DNA from: CAZBWE01 sp964568985
Lineage (GTDB): Bacteria > Planctomycetota > Phycisphaerae > Sedimentisphaerales > Anaerobacaceae
Direction: 5' to 3'
NCBI GenBank assembly: GCA_964568985.1
Contig: CAZMSP010000021.1
Span: 1-24,800 of the forward strand
Length of the DNA: 24,800 bases
Below are positions 1 through 6,390 of this stretch, piece after piece (positions within the stretch are counted from its first letter, which is position 1; each line of letters begins with the position of its first letter). Both the position numbers and the translations under genes were made by a program. Under the pieces are notes generated by a model that was given only the letters and a program-made list of their open reading frames with translations, had not been told where the DNA came from and searched no databases.

Positions 1-190
1 TATCCGGTATTACCGCCCCTTTCGGAAAGTTGCCGAAGCAACTGACGCTATCCCGAAGCACAGGGTACATTACCTATCCATTACTAACCCTTTCGCCACT
101 AACCGTTAATAAATTAACGGTCCGTTCGACTTGCATGTCTTAGCCACGCCGCCAGCGTTCGTTCTGAGCCAGGATCAAACCCTTCAATTT
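1..190 (-). rRNA. 16S ribosomal RNA, 5' end (partial)
   Basis: The plus strand at 164-180 reads as the reverse complement of the conserved GTTTGATCCTGGCTCAG site near the 5' end of bacterial 16S rRNA. The mature 5' end is placed at 190 by aligning AAATTGAAGGGTTTGATC with the E. coli start AAATTGAAGAGTTTGATC. The gene runs leftward off the window, so only about the first 190 nt are present, covering the first helices and the V1 region. The stretch after the primer site, GAACGAACGCTGGCGGCG, fits planctomycetes. The name of the RNA is certain. The lineage is an inference from recall. Confidence 0.96.
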
Positions 191-486
191 ATATCGTCGA
201 TACGCCTTCGCTAAAGCTACGGCGGACAAGTCCGCTTCGCACAAGACAAAGACGTTGGTCGTCGATGAAGGCTCAACACTCTGGCATACGCACCGAAAGT
301 GCTGAATCAGGCTTCGCTTATCAGCTACGCCCCGATAAACTCAATTTATCAAGGCGAGGCACAGCAAAGCCAGAAACAAAATTTAAAGCTCATTGCGATA
401 AGGCGTATCCATCGCACGAGCTGCACTTTCGCTGCTCACCCCAGTTAGAAACATTCTAACGGGGCAAATTGGCTTAACTGTTAACT
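191..486 (-). other. rRNA operon leader (non-coding)
   Basis: This is the transcribed leader between the boxA site and the 16S 5' end, read on the minus strand. I see no credible gene in it. Short open frames on both strands lack ribosome binding sites and family resemblance. It holds several small inverted repeats, including GCGGAC-AA-GTCCGC at 222-235 and the CCCC/GTTAGAA palindrome at 439-464. These may act in rRNA processing or be inserted repeats. Confidence 0.6.
439..464. repeat. Short palindrome, CCCC(A)GTTAGAA / TTCTAACGGGG
   Basis: The inverted repeat has arms 439-450 and 454-464, a 3-nt loop and one bulged A at 443, giving an 11-bp stem. The core GTTAGAA...TTCTAAC is shared with a second palindrome at 7064-7092 that lies inside a gene. 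The two copies point to a dispersed repeat family. Here it sits in the rRNA leader, about 22 nt downstream of boxA. Confidence 0.65.
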
Positions 487-498
487 TGTCAAAGAGCA
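487..498 (-). promoter_or_regulatory. rrn boxA antitermination site
   Basis: Read on the minus strand this is TGCTCTTTGACA, one base away from the E. coli rRNA boxA core TGCTCTTTAACA. In E. coli, boxA in nascent rRNA is bound by NusB/S10 and protects rRNA transcription from early termination. It lies between the predicted promoter (556-585) and the 16S 5' end, which is the expected order. Confidence 0.75.
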
Positions 499-555
499 TA
501 AATAGAACAAGCAGTAGATATACTTCTACCGCCTCAACCCACCCCTCTTTTGTAT

Positions 556-585
556 ATAATACGTCCAATTGCAGGTTATTGTCAA
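556..585 (-). promoter_or_regulatory. Sigma70-type promoter for the rRNA operon
   Basis: On the minus strand there is a perfect -35 box TTGACA (585-580), an 18-nt spacer and a -10 box TATTAT (561-556). A long A/T-rich tract lies just upstream at 586-620 and could serve as an UP element. The distance to the 16S 5' end is about 365 nt, with boxA between. Confidence 0.65.
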
Positions 586-695
586 TAGAATAAGTAAATT
601 TTTTAAAATTTTTTTTACATTGCCCCTTTAGCCACAGATTGCACTGATTATGCGGAGTTTTGCCACGAAAAGACACAAAGAGAAGACGAGGGAAA

Positions 696-750
696 ACAAA
701 AGGCAGAGGGCAGAACTTTGAATTGACGGAAGGGAAGGAGTTTTGAGTTA
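696..750. repeat. 55-bp direct repeat, copy A
   Basis: The sequence from 696 to 750 matches 1259-1313 at 52 of 55 positions in the same orientation. The two copies flank the small HEAT-like gene at 867-1226. Neither copy has a start codon with a ribosome binding site. It is probably a dispersed intergenic repeat of this genome. The match is seen directly; the mobility is inferred. Confidence 0.8.
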
Positions 751-770
751 TGCGGCTGGGCTGAAGCAAG

Positions 771-790
771 CCCGCCACACGGACGGCGGG
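771..790. repeat. Small hairpin CCCGCC / GGCGGG
   Basis: Arms CCCGCC (771-776) and GGCGGG (785-790) are separated by 8 nt and followed by a short A-rich tail. Similar hairpins with a CCGCC/GGCGG core occur at 12823-12842 and 13420-13434. It could act as a terminator or be a small repeat. No T-run is clear enough to decide. Confidence 0.5.
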
Positions 791-866
791 TAAAAAATCG
801 AGTGTCTTTTTGGATGAAAGCTGATAGAATGCAGGGTTCTACCCCTTTTTGAAAAAGGAACGATTT

Positions 867-1226
867 ATGACTTTAGATAATGCCAAACCACCTGAACGGC
901 AAAGGGACAAAGCAACCCTTGAACTTCTCAGAAAGCTCATGGAGAAGCTGCTCTCTGACGATATTTCAACTGCGAGACTGGCGGCTTTCGAGTTGGCGCG
1001 TAAGCAAGAGGACGGCTTAGCTATACTCAAAGAGGCATTATTCGGTAACTATCCAAGGACAGCTAAAAAGGCAGCTGCCTACGGCTTAAGGAGTATGAAG
1101 GGCAGAATGCGGAAGATGGCTTTGGAAGTTCACGAGCAAGGCCTAAAACATCGTGACCGTACTACCAAAGCTGTGTGTATTAAGTCTATATCTCTGATGA
1201 AAGGTCAGGTTTCGGGAAAAGGATAA
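867..1226 (+). CDS. Small HEAT-repeat-like protein
   Basis: A 119-residue protein with no signal peptide or membrane segment. It is mostly alpha-helical by composition, with paired stretches such as ISTARLAAFELARKQ and TAKKAAAYGLRSMKGRM. These resemble HEAT or PBS-lyase-like helical pairs, which usually bind other proteins. The function is unknown. An upstream TTG at 849 is possible, but ATG at 867 is preferred because AAGGAA lies 6 nt ahead of it. The gene stands alone between the rRNA promoter region and the restriction-modification island, bracketed by the two 55-bp repeats. HEAT-like is a moderate call from pattern alone. Confidence 0.65.
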   Translation: MTLDNAKPPERQRDKATLELLRKLMEKLLSDDISTARLAAFELARKQEDGLAILKEALFGNYPRTAKKAAAYGLRSMKGRMRKMALEVHEQGLKHRDRTTKAVCIKSISLMKGQVSGKG

Positions 1227-1258
1227 GAAATACAGATACAGAAGACGGAGGACAGAGG

Positions 1259-1313
1259 ACAAAAGGCAGAGGGCGGAACTTTGGATTGACGCAAGGGAAG
1301 GAGTTTTGAGTTA
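1259..1313. repeat. 55-bp direct repeat, copy B
   Basis: Second copy of the repeat at 696-750, differing at three positions (A/G, A/G, G/C). It lies immediately after the stop of the HEAT-like gene. From 1314 to 1453 I see no gene. Confidence 0.8.
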
Positions 1314-1453
1314 GAGGGATTTTCGGCCAAAAATTGATGTGGATTTTGAAACATCGCGGGGCAAGGATTTTAAGGATTATGGTTTTAATTGCCAGAATCT
1401 GCGGGTAAAATGGGGAAGTGAAATTTGGTTGTGGTTTTTCAGAGTTGAATTTC

Positions 1454-1482
1454 TTGACGATATGTGCAAGTTTTTGTACAAA
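1454..1482 (+). promoter_or_regulatory. Candidate sigma70 promoter ahead of the restriction island
   Basis: The -35 box is TTGACG (1454-1459), followed by a 17-nt spacer and a -10 box TACAAA (1477-1482). The ribosome binding site AAAGGAG at 1504-1510 and the TTG start at 1516 follow at a suitable distance. It would drive the ThaI-like gene and perhaps the genes after it. Confidence 0.4.
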
Positions 1483-1515
1483 GAATACACAATCCGTTAA
1501 AGAAAAGGAGAGAAT

Positions 1516-1908
1516 TTGGAACCTCAAGGCCATTTGGGTCAGCTTTTCGAAGATGAAGCAACTGTAAAAAGAATTAAAAACCGTTTACCATATTTGTTTC
1601 AGCTTGCTGAATTGGAAAGTTCACGAGCTGGTAAGGCCGGAATGCAAGTGGGGTCTGCTCGCGAAAATATATTAGTTGCCCTGCTAATATACAAATTTGG
1701 CAAGGAAAATGTAGAAACAGAAATACCTATCACTGAGCCAGAAATGGACGCTAGATTGTTTGGAGAACCTATACTCATTAAGACAATCACAGGTAGTTTC
1801 AGCGGTGCTAAAGTGATATGGACTGTTGATGCTGCAAAGGCAAAAGGATTTTGTGAAAATTACCATTTTGTTGCTGACAGGATGTTTGCGCAATTAAACT
1901 GGAATTAG
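1516..1908 (+). CDS. ThaI-like type II restriction endonuclease, C-terminally truncated
   Basis: A 130-residue protein starting at TTG (1516) with a strong AAAGGAG site 5 nt ahead. From memory, the stretch RLPYLFQLAELESSRAGKAG, then VGSARENILVALLIYKFG, EIPITEPEMDARLFGEPILI and IWTVDAAKAKGF resemble the N-terminal half of the ThaI family of restriction enzymes, which cut CGCG. The PEMD...ILIK stretch would be the PD-(D/E)xK-type metal site, with an unusual residue at the acidic position before the lysine. Family members as I recall them continue about 80 residues past the INW-like motif, whereas this one stops right at QLNWN. No continuation is visible in the other frames downstream. It is probably inactive or a remnant. 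The family call is from recall and needs a profile search. Confidence 0.6.
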   Translation: MEPQGHLGQLFEDEATVKRIKNRLPYLFQLAELESSRAGKAGMQVGSARENILVALLIYKFGKENVETEIPITEPEMDARLFGEPILIKTITGSFSGAKVIWTVDAAKAKGFCENYHFVADRMFAQLNWN

Positions 1909-1919
1909 GTGATAGTCCT

Positions 1920-2150
1920 ATGGAAACAAAACTTCAAATAAAAAAATGCCCGCACTGTGGTTATGATTTAGAGAAAATTGTTTATACAAGAGCAATGTCC
2001 GAAGAATGGGCTTGGAATGGAGATAATTGGGAATGTTTGGGGCATCACAGCCTGACCGATGATCCGGAGCAAAATGTATTTTGTCCAGAGTGTGATAATA
2101 TAATCGGAACGGGACTTGATTTTGGTTTTGGTAAAGGGACAAAAAGCTAA
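1920..2150 (+). CDS. Small zinc-ribbon protein
   Basis: A 76-residue protein with two CPxC knuckles, CPHC near residues 10-13 and CPEC near residues 56-59, which together would bind one zinc ion. The middle is rich in tryptophan and acidic residues (EEWAWNGDNWE). The start ATG at 1920 has AGGTGA 7 nt ahead, overlapping the stop of the restriction gene, so the two may be translationally coupled. The function is unknown. Its place between a restriction nuclease and an HNH nuclease suggests a link to nucleic acid, but that is inference. It does not restore the missing C-terminus of the ThaI-like enzyme. Confidence 0.6.
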   Translation: METKLQIKKCPHCGYDLEKIVYTRAMSEEWAWNGDNWECLGHHSLTDDPEQNVFCPECDNIIGTGLDFGFGKGTKS

Positions 2151-2221
2151 GACAAAGTGCTGCTCACAATCTAACTATCCATAGGTCTCTACTCAAACTT
2201 TTTGCAAAGGGGTACTTTTCG

Positions 2222-3094
2222 ATGGGCTCAGATGCATCACAAGTCATTAAAGGCGAAAGTCGGATCAACTATAGCTATTCAACGGTTAAAATAACTCGGA
2301 GTCGGATAGAGAAGGGGTTAATAGCTATTCCGATGTCCTTGGCTAAGTGGTTTCCCAAATATAATACTAACATAAAGGTTTATTTGGATGATTCAGACGT
2401 TTTACACCAAAAAAATTACTCTTCATACAAAAGTGCTACCCGTGAGTGTAGAATCGGAGGGATGGCAGAATGGTTTAAACGAAATAAGATTAAGTCCGGT
2501 GACGAAATAGTGATTCAGTTAGTAGATAAAAAAAGCTTCGAGTACAGATTAATTCCAGAGCGTATGTTTGTTAAAAAAACTCAAGAGTTCCAAGAAAATC
2601 TTGATACCTCAGGAAATGAGATAGAAGCTTTAGACGAAATCACGAGACTTTCAAACTGGACAGCTTTGGACAAACAGAGAGTTATGCTTAAGGAATATCA
2701 CAGGATAGTTACCACAATGCCTTTGGAAGAAAGGGGATACATAAAACAGCGATCGAGACAAGCCAGAGAAAGCGTGCCGTCTAACATAAGAGTCATGTTG
2801 GGTGATATTTATAGTGGTCATTGTCAAGTATGCGATTTTTGGTTTCTAAAGAAAGACGGTAAACCGTATTTTGAAACGCATCATATTGATCCGTTAAAAG
2901 CTAACCACCCAAAGAATCTTGTTTTAGTTTGTGCAAACTGCCATAGGCAATTTGAGTATGCAAACGTAATTCATAAGTTCAATAAGCAAGATTGGCTTAT
3001 TAGAGTTTCTTTCAATAAGAAGAGAATATATACTGTAAATCAAGTGTTCTTGAGAGAAAAATTGGAGAAATCAGTTAAAGAACTGTTTGTTTGA
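2222..3094 (+). CDS. HNH endonuclease with B3-like DNA-binding N-terminus
   Basis: A 290-residue protein. Residues about 15-115 look like a B3-type DNA-recognition domain (KITRSRIEKGLIAIPMSLAK, then IKSGDEIVIQLVD), as used by restriction enzymes such as EcoRII and BfiI. Residues about 190-245 are a zinc-supported HNH nuclease: C201-x2-C204, H220-H221 in the ETHHIDP motif, N232, and C237-x2-C240 followed by H241. All key residues are present, so the nuclease looks intact. ATG at 2222 has AAAGGGG 9 nt ahead. The gene ends by overlapping the methyltransferase frame by 4 nt (TTGA). The region is clearly more AT-rich than the cell-wall genes further right, which suggests transfer. The nuclease call is firm; the B3 call is moderate. 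Confidence 0.8.
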   Translation: MGSDASQVIKGESRINYSYSTVKITRSRIEKGLIAIPMSLAKWFPKYNTNIKVYLDDSDVLHQKNYSSYKSATRECRIGGMAEWFKRNKIKSGDEIVIQLVDKKSFEYRLIPERMFVKKTQEFQENLDTSGNEIEALDEITRLSNWTALDKQRVMLKEYHRIVTTMPLEERGYIKQRSRQARESVPSNIRVMLGDIYSGHCQVCDFWFLKKDGKPYFETHHIDPLKANHPKNLVLVCANCHRQFEYANVIHKFNKQDWLIRVSFNKKRIYTVNQVFLREKLEKSVKELFV

Positions 3095-3831
3095 GAGTTC
3101 CGATGTTTTCTTATAACGTCACGAAAGAATACGATAAAGATTTGTCTCTAGAGGAATACAGGAATTTACTAAGGACCGTTTTCAAGGAAACCTATAAAAA
3201 ATTGGTTACTGGTGGCCGGGCGTGCGTAAATGTTGCCAACTTAGGCAGAAAACCATATATCCCTTTGCACCGTTACATTATCGAAGATATGCTCGACATC
3301 GGTTTTTTTATGAGAGGTGAAATTATATGGAACAAAGCTTCGAGCGCTAGTCCTTCTACAGCTTGGGGTAGTTGGTTGTCTGCCTGCAACCCGGTATTAC
3401 GAGATATTCACGAGTACATTCTAGTCTTCTCCAAAGAATCTTTCTCAAGAAAAAGAGGCAATAAGAAAAGCACCATTTCTAGAGATGAGTTTCTCGAATG
3501 GACAAAAAGTGTCTGGACATTTCCTGCGGTTTCCGCACGAAGCATTGGACATCCTGCACCGTTCCCTGTGGAATTACCATACCGACTTATTCAACTTTAT
3601 ACTTTTGAGGGGGATATTGTTTTAGATCCTTTTATTGGCAGTGGCCAAACGGCGATCGCGGCAATAAAAGCAAAACGCCATTACATAGGGTACGAAACAA
3701 ATGAAGAATATATAGAACTGTCCGAAAAAAGAATTGGTAAGTTTGAATTTGATTTTAAGTCTCCCAAATTATTTGAGGTTAAAGGCCAAAAGAAACATCG
3801 AAGTACTCCCGCTGCATCTAAGGTTATATAA
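3091..3831 (+). CDS. DNA methyltransferase (beta-class N4-cytosine/N6-adenine), N-terminally truncated
   Basis: A 246-residue AdoMet-dependent DNA methyltransferase. The AdoMet-binding motif I is clear at residues 179-187 (DPFIGSGQT), with motif II near 198-203 (YIGYET). This permuted order, catalytic motif first and AdoMet site last, marks the beta class. The protein should open with a TSPPYN-type catalytic motif IV, but the first residues read VPMFSYNV: only the Tyr-Asn of that motif remains. The frame has a stop (TAA, 3076-3078) a few codons upstream, so the missing part is not hidden there. The start is TTG at 3091 overlapping the HNH stop; ATG at 3103 is also possible. It is most likely catalytically dead and the product of a rearrangement. 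N4 versus N6 specificity cannot be told from what is left. Confidence 0.8.
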   Translation: MRVPMFSYNVTKEYDKDLSLEEYRNLLRTVFKETYKKLVTGGRACVNVANLGRKPYIPLHRYIIEDMLDIGFFMRGEIIWNKASSASPSTAWGSWLSACNPVLRDIHEYILVFSKESFSRKRGNKKSTISRDEFLEWTKSVWTFPAVSARSIGHPAPFPVELPYRLIQLYTFEGDIVLDPFIGSGQTAIAAIKAKRHYIGYETNEEYIELSEKRIGKFEFDFKSPKLFEVKGQKKHRSTPAASKVI

Positions 3832-4201
3832 AAAGGCGTTAAGTCTATCAATTGTTACATAGGTAAGAGTTAACAAATCATAAAAAGACATTCCCCTCCG
3901 GATAAGATTTTTTGAAAGTTTTGTTGCGAAGTGCTGCCGGAGGCTGCGCTTCGCGAGAAATTAGATATTAGAACAGTTGAGCAGTAAGGCGCTTGAGGGG
4001 GCTAAATATAAAGCATTCCTCAGGTGTTTGCTACCAGAATCCTGCGGCAGCAGGTACGGAGCGGCGTCCCGACTTTAACTGATAGTCCCATATTATCAGA
4101 CAACGGGCTAAAAGGCAACATTCTGCTTATACTTGGCTGGCGAAAAGCCGATAGGATTTCACCAGAACAATCTTGGGCTAAATTTGAAAGATGGATGTAA
4201 T
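3832..4201. other. Intergenic region with hairpin and a gene-end remnant
   Basis: I see no intact gene in this 370-nt stretch. It holds an imperfect hairpin at 3926-3954 (GCGAAGTGC / GCGCTTCGC, 11-nt loop) without a T-run, and a copy of the ferredoxin gene's 3' end at 4011-4070. An open frame running into the lipoprotein gene from 4133 has no sensible start and is treated as leader. Confidence 0.55.
4011..4070 (-). pseudogene. Remnant of a ferredoxin gene 3' end (direct repeat with 5049-5108)
   Basis: This 60-nt stretch matches 5049-5108 at 50 of 60 positions in the same orientation. On the minus strand it encodes GRRSVPAAAGFW and a stop (4033-4031), matching ERRTVPAAAGLW and the stop at the end of the ferredoxin gene at 5069. 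Nothing upstream on the minus strand continues the protein. The two copies flank the lipoprotein gene. Confidence 0.7.
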
Positions 4202-4879
4202 ATGAATAAGGCAATATGGTTATTCCTGCCTCTCCTATTACTTTTTTCTCAGGGTTGTGTTACCTATCCTGTTGTAGGTTCTTTTGACGAATATAATGAG
4301 ACTTTCAAAGGGACGGTGACTGCAAGTTTGTTTACAGGCACTTCCGAAATCAACATAGAAGGTGTTGACGGTAAAACCCACGGCAAGGGGAGTTCCTGGA
4401 CGACTCATATGTCTCCGACTTTGAATTGTGAGGGCACAAAAGGGGATGTGTCACTAACATTTAGTGATGGACGCGTAGTAAATGCTGAATTTTTCTGTTT
4501 GTCTTGTTCTTCGGGATGGGGCAGCGGAAAAGACCAAAGTGGAAATACTTTTAGATTTACTTTTGGTATGAGTGATGAAGAGGCGGAACAATTCATAGAA
4601 AAAACAAAGAATGTTATGGCTGACCGTCCGAGCCTGCCTCCTGCCGGAGAGGAGCCGGTCGAGTTTGAATACGACGCAGAAACAAAAACGGGTTATATAT
4701 CTGTAAAAGGCAAAGGACCAGAAGCCAGGTCCTGGATGCTGAAACAAATAGAAGAAATCTGTGCTTCAAAGAATATTGTTATTCAAAAGGGAACAACATT
4801 TGAGCCGGCTCATTTTCGAGTATTAAATGAGACGCTCCTGGACGGTAAGTTTACCATTAAGTTTGAATTGGTACGTTAA
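4202..4879 (+). CDS. Predicted lipoprotein of unknown function
   Basis: A 225-residue protein from ATG at 4202. The first 18 residues are a typical lipoprotein signal: MNKAIWLFLPLLLLFSQGC, with the lipobox FSQGC and the cysteine at residue 19. This decides the start against an in-frame upstream codon at 4133, which would bury the signal. The mature part is rich in Gly, Ser and Thr and likely beta-stranded to about residue 115, with CLSCSSGWGSG in its middle. A more helical C-terminal third follows (EARSWMLKQIEEICASKN). I recognise no domain. It is monocistronic and lies between two copies of a ferredoxin gene end. Confidence 0.75.
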   Translation: MNKAIWLFLPLLLLFSQGCVTYPVVGSFDEYNETFKGTVTASLFTGTSEINIEGVDGKTHGKGSSWTTHMSPTLNCEGTKGDVSLTFSDGRVVNAEFFCLSCSSGWGSGKDQSGNTFRFTFGMSDEEAEQFIEKTKNVMADRPSLPPAGEEPVEFEYDAETKTGYISVKGKGPEARSWMLKQIEEICASKNIVIQKGTTFEPAHFRVLNETLLDGKFTIKFELVR

Positions 4880-4911
4880 CGCTGGCTAAAGACAGCCTCT
4901 GACGCGGAAAT

Positions 4912-4936
4912 CTGGGGACACCATACTTATTTTTTC
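4912..4936. repeat. Possible REP-type element end
   Basis: The stretch CTGGGGACACCATACTTATT followed by a T-run resembles a motif (GGGGACACCATACTTA) that I recall from repeats linked to REP-associated Y1 transposases in many genomes. There is only one clear copy here and no transposase, so the call is weak. Confidence 0.3.
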
Positions 4937-4954
4937 TCCGGCGGAGGTTTTTTT
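4931..4954 (+). terminator. Weak candidate terminator after the lipoprotein gene
   Basis: A small stem CTCC-GGC-GGAG is flanked by T-runs on both sides, ending in seven T on the plus strand. The stem is only 4-5 bp, so termination is uncertain. It lies about 55 nt after the lipoprotein stop. Confidence 0.3.
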
Positions 4955-4976
4955 AAGGCGCATGGGCGGGCAACGA

Positions 4977-4999
4977 CCCCTGCCTAAAGCATGCAGGGG
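4977..4999. repeat. Palindrome CCCCTGC / GCAGGGG (intergenic copy)
   Basis: Perfect 7-bp arms, 4977-4983 and 4993-4999, with a 9-nt loop. The same arms occur at 19676-19695 inside a gene. It may serve as a hairpin downstream of the ferredoxin gene on the minus strand, but there is no T-run directly after it in that direction. Confidence 0.6.
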
Positions 5000-5068
5000 C
5001 AGGCATTCGAGGGCAAGGTAGATCCCCGACACCAGCATTCGGGGACATAAGCATTTCTCACATATTTC

Positions 5069-5914
5069 CTACCAGAGTCCTGCCGCTGCAGGTACGGTGC
5101 GGCGTTCCTCAAGACGGATAGCGTCCTTTTGGCAGACAGAGCGGCAGATGCCGCAGCCATAGCATTTGGTCTGGTCAATGACAACTTTATTGTTTGCCGC
5201 GCTGTAGGATATTGCGCCGAACTGGCAGAGACGCATGCATTGTCGGCAACCGTTGCAAAGGTCGGGGTCAACGGCAGCAATGTACTCGGCCCGGAACATA
5301 ATGGGGATTTGGTGTGTTACGGTGCAGCGCATCGCGAGGCAGTCAACCTGGTCGCAGTTGCATATTCCGGCGATGAATGGTGTGCGGAAGGTCCATACGG
5401 TGTGGCAGAGTCCTTGTTTTTCATGGCTTCGGAAATCAGCGATTGCCTGTTCTTTTGTGAGCGATTCGAAGCCGGAGGTATCCGGCCCGTTGAGAAAGCT
5501 ATTGTCGAGGCCGCGAATGATTCGGCCGAGTCCTCCACCATCGGGGGCGAGACTGAGGCCGTAACAGTAACGTTTTTCCGTGCCGAGAGTGATGTAGCGG
5601 CAAAAGCAGGCGACACGGACAATGGAGTTTACAAAGCCGAAGATGCGCTCGATATCCTCGATGGGTACGACCTGGCCAAAATGGTCTTTCTTCATCCTTC
5701 CGGTGATAATCCGTCTGATGACGGTCCTTATGATGGCAGGCGCCTTTGCAAGCTGGTCCAAACGCTGTATATGTCTTTTGGTTTCTTCGGTTTTTGTGAA
5801 AAAGGTCTCGATATACTCTCGCCTGCGAACATCACTCAGCAGGTCGTCAGAGTAGTTATTTGCCTGCAAATACCACTTCTTGCCCTCGCCATGCTTCAAG
5901 CAGAACTCACACAT
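5069..5914 (-). CDS. Protein with two 4Fe-4S ferredoxin motifs
   Basis: A 281-residue protein. The C-terminal 65 residues hold two classical 4Fe-4S motifs, CNGCRQCMRLC and CYGCGICRSVC, as in bacterial ferredoxins. The larger N-terminal part has extra cysteine pairs (MCEFC near the start, CFCR, CNCDQVDC) and may bind more metal. It has no signal or membrane segment, so it is probably a cytoplasmic electron carrier or part of an oxidoreductase; the partner is unknown. The ATG at 5914 has GGAAG ahead. Coding-like sequence (HWEILEAYS) continues in frame for nine codons further upstream to a TGA at 5944-5942, with VFRVDKEYLR in frame before that. The true N-terminus may therefore have been longer and interrupted by a stop. 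Confidence 0.75.
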   Translation of the reverse strand: MCEFCLKHGEGKKWYLQANNYSDDLLSDVRRREYIETFFTKTEETKRHIQRLDQLAKAPAIIRTVIRRIITGRMKKDHFGQVVPIEDIERIFGFVNSIVRVACFCRYITLGTEKRYCYGLSLAPDGGGLGRIIRGLDNSFLNGPDTSGFESLTKEQAIADFRSHEKQGLCHTVWTFRTPFIAGICNCDQVDCLAMRCTVTHQIPIMFRAEYIAAVDPDLCNGCRQCMRLCQFGAISYSAANNKVVIDQTKCYGCGICRSVCQKDAIRLEERRTVPAAAGLW

Positions 5915-6063
5915 ACTATAGGCTTCCAGAATTTCCCAATGTCATCGCAGATACTCCTTGTCCACACGAAAAACTGCATCACAGGTGTATATAATTATCA
6001 AGGTACAGAATAACAAAAGAAGTAAAAAGTCACAAGTAAAAAAGCAAAGTTACAATGCAAAAA

Positions 6064-6390
6064 TCAAAAATTGTTGAAGTTCAAATTTGCGAATTCCTTA
6101 TGATACTTACGAGCTGCAGCATCATAAGCTTTAGCGGCGGTGATGGGGGAATTGAAATAGCCGAGATACTCGCGCTTATTGTTGTGCCAGATGGCAGCGA
6201 GAAATCGGCCTTTGTCCTTCGCAAACCAGACGCCTTTATATCCGCAGCGGTTCCTTCTCATTCGAGAATTCTGAGCATTTTGCGCGACGGTAGCAGGGCG
6301 GAGATTGGCCCTTCGATTGTCCAGGCCATTGCGATTGATATGGTCAATGACAAGGCCATCGCCGGTATGGCGATGGCAGTTATGAGTTCT
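6064..6390 (-). pseudogene. Truncated HNH/AP2-domain endonuclease remnant
   Basis: On the minus strand the frame encodes DGLVIDHINRNGLDNRRANL, the second half of a phage-type HNH nuclease motif, then LRPATVAQNAQNS. A full AP2-type DNA-binding domain follows, from GYKGVWFAKDKGRF through REYLGYFNSPITAAKAYDAA to the end at 6064. The first half of the HNH nuclease is missing: the frame opens after a TAA at 6474-6472 with an unrelated low-quality sequence and no start codon before the HNH motif. An internal ATG at 6261 could give a 65-residue AP2-only protein. HNH-AP2 nucleases are known selfish elements of phages and planctomycetes. The domain call is strong; that the gene is broken is likely. 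Confidence 0.7.

Noticed and set aside
383..778. Minus-strand open frame of 131 codons upstream of the 16S gene
   Set aside because: It spans the rRNA promoter, boxA and one copy of the 55-bp repeat, has no ribosome binding site, and similar translated sequence reappears at the second repeat copy. It is a by-product of non-coding sequence.
4202..5068. Insertion sequence carrying the lipoprotein gene between direct repeats
   Set aside because: No transposase and no terminal inverted repeats were seen, and the direct repeats are the end of a neighbouring gene. Duplication or recombination is a better explanation.
5129..6013. Plus-strand open frame of 294 codons
   Set aside because: It lies fully opposite the ferredoxin gene, whose cysteine motifs are unmistakable. 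The plus-strand translation resembles nothing and has no ribosome binding site.
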